The translations under genes and the position numbers were made by a program. Below the pieces are notes generated by a model. That model saw only the letters and a list, made by a program, of their open reading frames with translations, did not search any database and was not told the DNA's origin. This document shows, piece by piece, positions 28,418 to 32,713 of a DNA stretch of 32,713 nucleotides (positions within the stretch are counted from its first letter, which is position 1; every line of letters starts with the position of its first letter). Origin of the DNA: Akkermansia muciniphila (lineage in GTDB: Bacteria > Verrucomicrobiota > Verrucomicrobiia > Limisphaerales > UBA9464); NCBI GenBank assembly GCA_945898055.1, contig CAMDGV010000051.1, positions 1-32,713 on the forward strand. Reading direction: 5' to 3'.

Positions 28418-29686
28418 TCACGTCTTCTTCCCAGACTTTGGAGCGACGGTAACTGGTGGACTATTCGCCGGCGGTTGGCCTGATGCGTCCACCGTGACTG
28501 GCTGCCCATTCTGCAAATTTCCGGGGTTTAAGACCACTACATCGCCGGGCTTGAGCCCACCGAGCACTTCGATGAAATCCCCCGCGCGTCGGCCGATGGA
28601 GATGTTCTTCTCCGTCGCCCTGCCGTCCTTCACGAGGAAGATTTTTTCCATGCCGGCGAAAGTGATGAGCGCGTCCTTGTGGACGGTCGTAGTCGGATCC
28701 AACTCGGCGAGCACGATGTCCGCGCGAGCAAAGGTGCCGGGCCGCAGCAGGCCGGTCGGGTTCGGGATGTCCGCCTCCACGATGAGCATGCGGCTCACGT
28801 CCGTGATGGCGGGGCTGAGGCGCGAGAGGGTGCCGGCGTATTTATTCGTGTCTCCCTCGATGGCGAGGCGGATTTTCTGCCCAAGACGCACGCCGGTTGC
28901 GTTGCGCTCGGGGACTTCGACGCGCAGCCGCAGCGGGTCCACCTTCACGAGCGTGGCCACGGGCGCAGCGGTGTTGAGGAATTCGCCCGGGCTGGCCTTG
29001 CGCTCCTGCACGATGCCGTCGAAGGGCGCAACAATTTTCGTGTCTGCCAGCTGTTGACGAGCAATCTCCACATCCACGCGACGCTGCTGAAGCACACCCT
29101 GCCGTTGGCGAACGTCTTCGAGGGCTTCGAGATGGCGATTAAAAGCGATTTCGTAGTTCGCTTCGGCGATTTCCAAATCCGCCTGCGAGCTGATGCCGCG
29201 CTTGGCCAGTTCACGCGTGCGGTCGCGCTGCTTTTGCGATTCGAGCAACGACGCCTTCGCCTGCCGCACTGTGCTGGTTTCCTCCCCCTTCATCGTGTCG
29301 TCGGCACCGACCAGCAGAAGCCCAAGCCGCGCGCGGGCCTGCGCGAGCAGCGCCTCGGCAGATCGGAGCTTCAACTCGTAATCTACCGACTCGATTTGAG
29401 CGACGAGTTCGCCGCGCTTCACGCGCGTGCCGAGATCCACGATGAGGCTCTGGAGCCGACCGCTGACTTTCACGCTCAAGGTCGCCTGATCGATCGCCGC
29501 GAGTGCGCCGATGACGGACACGGCACGCTCCATCGGGCGCGACTCCGCCGGAGCTGCCTGCACGGTGCGCGAGGGCAGGTCGGGCGCGGCCTTGCCGTCC
29601 TTCTTTCCGCCCTTGGATGCTTCAGGCGGATTGCAGCCAGCGAGCAGTGCGGCGGTCAGCAGTGGAATGAATATTTGCTTGGTCAG
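28418..29686 (-). CDS. RND efflux membrane-fusion lipoprotein (AcrA/HlyD type)
   Basis: Periplasmic adaptor of the downstream permease. From residue about 40 the conserved parts appear in order: ALAAIDQATLSVKVSGRLQS (barrel-sandwich half), a coiled-coil hairpin (LLAQARARLGLLL to RQGVLQQRRVDVEIARQQL), KIVAPFDGIVQERKASPGEF (second lipoyl half), and the beta-barrel and proximal domains (LRVEVPERNATGVRLGQKIR). A GTG at 29563 would start the protein late and without any signal. Reading further upstream in the same frame gives LTKQIFIPLLTAALLAGC, a perfect lipobox with Cys coded at 29633-29635, so the true protein begins there. That stretch has no ATG, GTG or TTG before an in-frame TAA at 29693-29695; I set the start at CTG 29684-29686. 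Confidence 0.8.
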   Translation of the reverse strand: MTKQIFIPLLTAALLAGCNPPEASKGGKKDGKAAPDLPSRTVQAAPAESRPMERAVSVIGALAAIDQATLSVKVSGRLQSLIVDLGTRVKRGELVAQIESVDYELKLRSAEALLAQARARLGLLLVGADDTMKGEETSTVRQAKASLLESQKQRDRTRELAKRGISSQADLEIAEANYEIAFNRHLEALEDVRQRQGVLQQRRVDVEIARQQLADTKIVAPFDGIVQERKASPGEFLNTAAPVATLVKVDPLRLRVEVPERNATGVRLGQKIRLAIEGDTNKYAGTLSRLSPAITDVSRMLIVEADIPNPTGLLRPGTFARADIVLAELDPTTTVHKDALITFAGMEKIFLVKDGRATEKNISIGRRAGDFIEVLGGLKPGDVVVLNPGNLQNGQPVTVDASGQPPANSPPVTVAPKSGKKT

Positions 29687-29742
29687 GAGAGCTTAGGAGA
29701 ATAACGCAACGTCAAAGTGAGGGTCAACGGAGTTATTGAATT

Positions 29743-29781
29743 ATTAAGAGGAAATTGCTTTTTTGACGCTGAGGAGAAAAG
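29743..29781 (+). repeat. Border repeat, copy 6
   Basis: Forward copy: TTAAGAGGAAATTG, T-run, GACGCTGAGG, AGAAAAG. The outer end faces the 5' side of the efflux operon; the A-rich end joins the integrase scrap. It is the most divergent copy. Confidence 0.7.
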
Positions 29782-29805
29782 CGAAGCGCACGCCACCTCG
29801 CACTA

Positions 29806-29916
29806 CCTGGCCAGCCTCCTGACCCAGCGGACCTCCTCCTCCTCCGTGCGCTTGCGCAAAGATTTAAGCTGGATGAAACGGACGAAGGCGGGCTCTAAAT
29901 TAAATCGTAAAATGGT
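29806..29916 (-). pseudogene. Tyrosine recombinase (integrase) N-terminal fragment
   Basis: Minus-strand translation gives EPAFVRFIQLKSLRKRTEEE followed by EVRWVRRLAR, then a stop. This matches the N-terminal SAM-like core-binding domain of XerC/IntI-type integrases (the LRxRTEEAYVxWVRRF helix). Only about 37 codons remain between stops; the reading continues weakly past the stop into border repeat copy 6. The catalytic Arg/His/Tyr domain is missing. The stretch 29917-29967 between it and the transposon shows nothing recognisable. Confidence 0.55.
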
Positions 29917-29967
29917 CTAACGAGAGGACAATAAGATAGGGCTATTACCGATGCAGTATTGAAAAAG

Positions 29968-29983
29968 GTAACTACTCAGGTAG
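29968..29983 (+). repeat. Left terminal inverted repeat of the IS66-like element
   Basis: GTAACTACTCAGGTAG, identical to the reverse complement of 32513-32528. One mismatch then a further match follows inward. About 77 bases of AT-rich sequence separate it from the first gene; they should hold the promoter, but I cannot define -35 and -10 boxes with confidence. Confidence 0.9.
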
Positions 29984-30060
29984 CCCTCGGTAACATTTTT
30001 CTAAAAAACCGGATATTCTTTTAGCTGGACTCACTTTGATAAAGGCTCTATTTTGCATCT

Positions 30061-30939
30061 ATGGCAAGCGTCATGGTCATGCAAGGGCGGGAACTCAACA
30101 CTTCGGATATCGAAGGGATTTGCGGATTCCTCCAAGCGCATCCCGAGTGGAACCGCACACGGTTGAGTCGCGAGTTGTGTGAGCTCTGGGATTGGCGCAA
30201 CGCAGCGGGTCGGCTCAAGGACATGGCCGCGCGCACGCTGCTGCTCAAGCTCGAGCGGGCCGGCTGCATCGCGTTGCCCGCTCGGCAGAGGCCTTCGGCC
30301 AATGCGCGTCGCAATCTCCACATTGCGCCTGTCCTTGCCCCGGAGGAACCCATCAGCAGTCCGCTGCGCGAACTCCAACCCCTCGCCGTGAGCATCGCCA
30401 AACCCGGCACGCCCGATGCGCGGCTCGTCCAAGGTCTGCTGGCCCATGAGCACTATCTCGGAGCGCGCAACAGCGTCGGGGAAAACCTCCGCTACCTTGT
30501 GCGCGACCGGTTCGGCCGTCCAGTCGCCTGCGCGCTCTTCGGATCGGCGGCGTGGAAGTGCGCCGACCGCGATGCCTTCATTGGGTGGGATCGCACCATA
30601 CGCGAACGCAACCTCCAACACCTTACCAACAACACCCGCTTCCTGATTCCCCGCTGGGTGCGGGTCCCTCACCTCGCCAGCCATGTGCTCGGGCTCATCG
30701 CACGGCGCATCCGTGCCGACTGGCAGGAAAAATACGGCCACCCCGTGCATGCGCTGGAAACTTTCGTCGAACGTTCGCGCTTCCAAGGAACATGCTACCG
30801 TGCGGCCAACTGGCAACGGCTCGGCAAAACCTGCGGGCGCACCCGCAACGACCGAAACAACACGATCCGCGTGGGGATCAAGGATGTGTATCTGCATGCG
30901 CTCACTCCCGACTTCCGCAAGGAGCTCTGCGCGCCATGA
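30061..30939 (+). CDS. DUF4338 protein (Druantia DruA-like)
   Basis: A 292-residue protein. The N-terminal 80 residues look helical (IEGICGFLQAHPEWNRTRLS, LCELWDWRN, LKDMAARTLLLKLERAG), resembling a small DNA-binding region. The rest is the DUF4338 domain: LLAHEHYLGARNSVGENLRY, ACALFGSAAWKCADRDAFIG, LTNNTRFLIPRWVRVPHLAS and RFQGTCYRAANWQRLGKT. DUF4338 defines DruA of the Druantia phage-defence systems, though most members lie outside such loci; druB to druE are not here. Its stop overlaps the transposase start (ATGA), and both lie between the inverted repeats, so it belongs to the transposon. A role in transposition, in target choice, or as a carried defence gene is open. Alternative in-frame ATGs at 30073 and 30079 are possible starts. 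Confidence 0.8.
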   Translation: MASVMVMQGRELNTSDIEGICGFLQAHPEWNRTRLSRELCELWDWRNAAGRLKDMAARTLLLKLERAGCIALPARQRPSANARRNLHIAPVLAPEEPISSPLRELQPLAVSIAKPGTPDARLVQGLLAHEHYLGARNSVGENLRYLVRDRFGRPVACALFGSAAWKCADRDAFIGWDRTIRERNLQHLTNNTRFLIPRWVRVPHLASHVLGLIARRIRADWQEKYGHPVHALETFVERSRFQGTCYRAANWQRLGKTCGRTRNDRNNTIRVGIKDVYLHALTPDFRKELCAP

Positions 30940-32441
30940 CACGCGAGGAAGCCCAAGCCATTTACCGCGCCGGTGAGGAGACCGTCGTGCGCGTTCTTGT
31001 GGATCTTTCCGTTCGAGTCGATCAACTCACAGCCGATTTCGTCCTCCTCAAAGCCGAAAACCTCGCCCTGCGCGTCGAGTGCGGGACATTGCGCGAGCGC
31101 GTGCACACCCTCGAAGGACAAGTCGCCAAAGACTCGAGCAACAGCCACAAGCCACCCTCCTCCGACGGACTCGCCAAACCCAGTCCCAAAAGCCTGCGCG
31201 CGCCAAGCCAGCGTCCCAGCGGAGGTCAGCTCGGGCATGCCGGCCACACGCTCCGCATGGTTGAAACCCCCGACCGCATCGTCACCCACCGCGTCCAGCG
31301 ATGCTCGGCCTGCGGCCAATCCCTCGACACCGTCCAACCCGCCCGCGTCGAGCGCCGCCAAGTCCACGACCTCCCCGAGCCCAAGCTCGAAATCACCGAG
31401 CACCAAGCCGAAATCAAGACCTGCTCATGCGGTTGCGTCAACCGCGCCACCTTCCCGCCCGAAGCCCCCGCCCCCGTGCAATACGGCCCCCGCCTCAAAG
31501 GCACGGCCGTGTATTTGAGCCAATACCAGCTCCTGCCATTCGAGCGAACCAGCGAAATCCTGCGCGACCTCCACGGCTGCGAATCCTTCAGCCAAGGCAC
31601 GCTGGCCAACTTCCATGTCGACTGCGCGGCCCGGCTCGAGCCCACCGAAGCCGCCATCCTCAAGCAAGTCGCCGCTTCGCCCGTTGTCGGCTTCGACGAA
31701 ACCGGCGTCCGAGCCTCAGGCTCCCTCCACTGGCTCCACACCGTCTGCACCAAGGCGCTCACTTGGTATTACGCCCATAAAAAACGAGGTACCCAAGCCA
31801 TGGACGCCGCCGGCATCCTGCCAACCTTCCAAGGCTGCGCCATCCACGACTTTTGGAAACCTTACTTCAGCTACGACTGCCAGCACGCCCTCTGCAACGC
31901 CCACCTGCTGCGCGAACTCGTCTTCCTCCACGAGCAGGAAAACCAAACATGGGCCAAAGCCATGATCGACCACCTGCTCGCCATCAAGAACGCCGTCGCC
32001 ACAGCCCGCAGCGCCAATTTTCAAGCCATTCCCGACACCGAGAAAGTCCTCATCCATGCCAGATACAATCGCATCGTCAACGAAGGCTACACGGAGAACC
32101 CCCGCGCCGAGCCTCCAAGCGGACTCAAACGCCGGGGCCGTCGCAAACAAAGCAAAGCCCTCAATCTCCTCGACCGCTTCCGCGAGCATTCCCAGAGCAT
32201 CCTCGCGTTCCTCTACGACTTCGCCGTTCCCTTCGACAACAACCAATCCGAACGCGACCTGCGCATGATGAAGGTCCGCCAGAAAATCTCAGGCACCTTC
32301 CGCAGCCTCGACGCCCTCAAGAACTTCTGCCGCATCCGGGGCTATGTCTCCACAGCCCGCAAAAACAGCCTCACCGCCCTCGACGCCCTACGCCGCATCT
32401 TCCTCGGCGACCCGTTCCTCCCAACCCCCAACTCCTCCTGA
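30936..32441 (+). CDS. IS66 family transposase (TnpC type)
   Basis: A 501-residue DDE transposase. The N-terminal coiled coil (LKAENLALRVECGTLRERVH) leads into KDSSNSHKPPSSDG, the IS66 hallmark, then a zinc-finger-like segment with CSACG and CSCGC. The catalytic domain has VVGFDETGVR (first Asp), CAIHDFWKPYFSYDCQHALC with NAHLLREL (second Asp region) and FDNNQSERDLRMMKVRQKIS (Glu). All parts are in one frame and the length is normal. A longer frame from 30552 exists but it lies inside the DUF4338 gene; the start at 30936 gives the family N-terminus and the ATGA overlap. Confidence 0.92.
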   Translation: MTREEAQAIYRAGEETVVRVLVDLSVRVDQLTADFVLLKAENLALRVECGTLRERVHTLEGQVAKDSSNSHKPPSSDGLAKPSPKSLRAPSQRPSGGQLGHAGHTLRMVETPDRIVTHRVQRCSACGQSLDTVQPARVERRQVHDLPEPKLEITEHQAEIKTCSCGCVNRATFPPEAPAPVQYGPRLKGTAVYLSQYQLLPFERTSEILRDLHGCESFSQGTLANFHVDCAARLEPTEAAILKQVAASPVVGFDETGVRASGSLHWLHTVCTKALTWYYAHKKRGTQAMDAAGILPTFQGCAIHDFWKPYFSYDCQHALCNAHLLRELVFLHEQENQTWAKAMIDHLLAIKNAVATARSANFQAIPDTEKVLIHARYNRIVNEGYTENPRAEPPSGLKRRGRRKQSKALNLLDRFREHSQSILAFLYDFAVPFDNNQSERDLRMMKVRQKISGTFRSLDALKNFCRIRGYVSTARKNSLTALDALRRIFLGDPFLPTPNSS

Positions 32442-32512
32442 ACCTCTCGGGCACCTAAACAAAAAACAGCCACTGCCCGCTCAAAAATCCCCGAGCCATC
32501 ACCCGCTCGCGC

Positions 32513-32528
32513 CTACCTGAGTAGTTAC
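32513..32528 (-). repeat. Right terminal inverted repeat of the IS66-like element
   Basis: CTACCTGAGTAGTTAC on the plus strand, the exact complement of the left end. It follows the transposase stop codon by 71 bases; that spacer has no gene. Confidence 0.9.
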
Positions 32529-32647
32529 GGCATTTCAAAAAAAAATCGCCGATCCTGATCATCCACAAATATCGCCGCACGACGATTCCCTCGCGCCATC
32601 ACATGGTAAAATGCCCCCTCAAATTCCAATCGAATGCTTCGTGCCAT
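32529..32647 (-). pseudogene. REP-associated tyrosine transposase (Y1/IS200-like), cut by the IS66-like element
   Basis: From ATG 32647 on the minus strand the translation MARSIRLEFEGAFYHVMARG, then NRRAAIFVDDQDRRFFFEM, is the highly conserved start of RAYT-type transposases (MARPLRIEYPGAxYHVxxRGN, IFxDDxDRxxFL). After 39 codons it is broken by the right inverted repeat of the IS66-like element. The catalytic HUH and Tyr parts, expected further downstream, are not found on the other side of the element. Sequence 32648-32713 upstream shows no gene. Confidence 0.8.
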
Positions 32648-32713
32648 GCCGTTTGCTTAATCACTCCAAACAAAATCCCTCAACACAAAAATGAAAGGAA
32701 ATGCACACTGACC

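Larger units (their letters stand above)
29968..32528 (+). mobile_element. IS66-like transposon carrying a DUF4338 (DruA-like) gene
   Basis: A 2561 bp element bounded by terminal inverted repeats that match perfectly for 16 bases, GTAACTACTCAGGTAG at 29968-29983 and its complement at 32513-32528; the GTAA tip is usual for IS66 elements. It contains two translationally coupled genes, a DUF4338 gene and an IS66 tnpC-type transposase, both apparently intact. The accessory genes tnpA and tnpB of classical IS66 are absent. The eight flanking bases differ (TGAAAAAG on the left, GGCATTTC on the right), so there is no target duplication. The right end lies inside a transposase gene of the REP-associated kind. 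Confidence 0.85.

Noticed and set aside
30031-30942. Minus-strand open frame opposite the DUF4338 gene
   Set aside because: Antisense to a recognised family; composition is Arg/Ala/Pro-rich without conserved features.
29960-32536. Target-site duplication flanking the IS66-like element
   Set aside because: The eight bases on the two sides differ, so no duplication is claimed.

Overview
The window looks like a chromosomal segment of a Verrucomicrobiota bacterium. Markers for this are a DUF1549/DUF1553 gene followed by a Tat-exported DUF1501 gene, a prepilin-type protein with the [18 protein letters not shown] leader and a short C-terminal head, and a secreted protein ending in Asp-rich DxDxDG calcium loops. 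I cannot name genus or species from the sequence.

Three zones can be told apart. (A) 1-5237 is a patchwork. It holds an AT-rich gene fragment for a CPBP intramembrane protease (runs off the left edge) beside an attC-like palindrome, a secreted esterase, a decayed IS110-type transposase, a large secreted glycoside-hydrolase-like protein and an IS5-type transposase scrap. (B) 5238-24904 is a calm housekeeping core of moderate GC: SAM methyltransferase, RluD-type pseudouridine synthase, M42 aminopeptidase, 2Fe-2S ferredoxin, MASE1 sensor kinase, sugar nucleotidyltransferase overlapping an RlmI-type rRNA methyltransferase, a secreted protein, UppP, ArgB, a pseudopilin, the DUF1549/DUF1553-DUF1501 pair, a frameshifted small gene and SMC. 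(C) 24905-32713 is again a patchwork: a transketolase C-terminal scrap, an RND efflux permease and its membrane-fusion lipoprotein, an integrase scrap, and a 2.56 kb IS66-like transposon that cuts a REP-associated tyrosine transposase gene.

The most unusual signal is a 37-39 bp dispersed repeat found six times (906, 1118, 2670, 5128, 24909, 29743), only in zones A and C. Every copy is oriented the same way with respect to its surroundings. The end reading TTGATAGGAAATTG faces the neighbouring intact gene or cassette, and the A-rich end faces debris (scraps of IS110, IS5, transketolase or integrase genes, or unidentified sequence). It behaves like a border sequence around decayed insertions. 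The second candidate system is the right-hand transposon. It has 16 bp perfect terminal inverted repeats and carries, translationally coupled (ATGA overlap), a DUF4338 gene of the family that includes the Druantia defence protein DruA, followed by an IS66 transposase; no tnpA or tnpB is present.

Working links: the nucleotidyltransferase and rRNA methyltransferase overlap and are probably co-transcribed; DUF1549/DUF1553 and DUF1501 form a pair; the RND permease and fusion protein form a two-gene efflux operon without a TolC-type outer channel in view. No tRNA, rRNA or CRISPR array was found.
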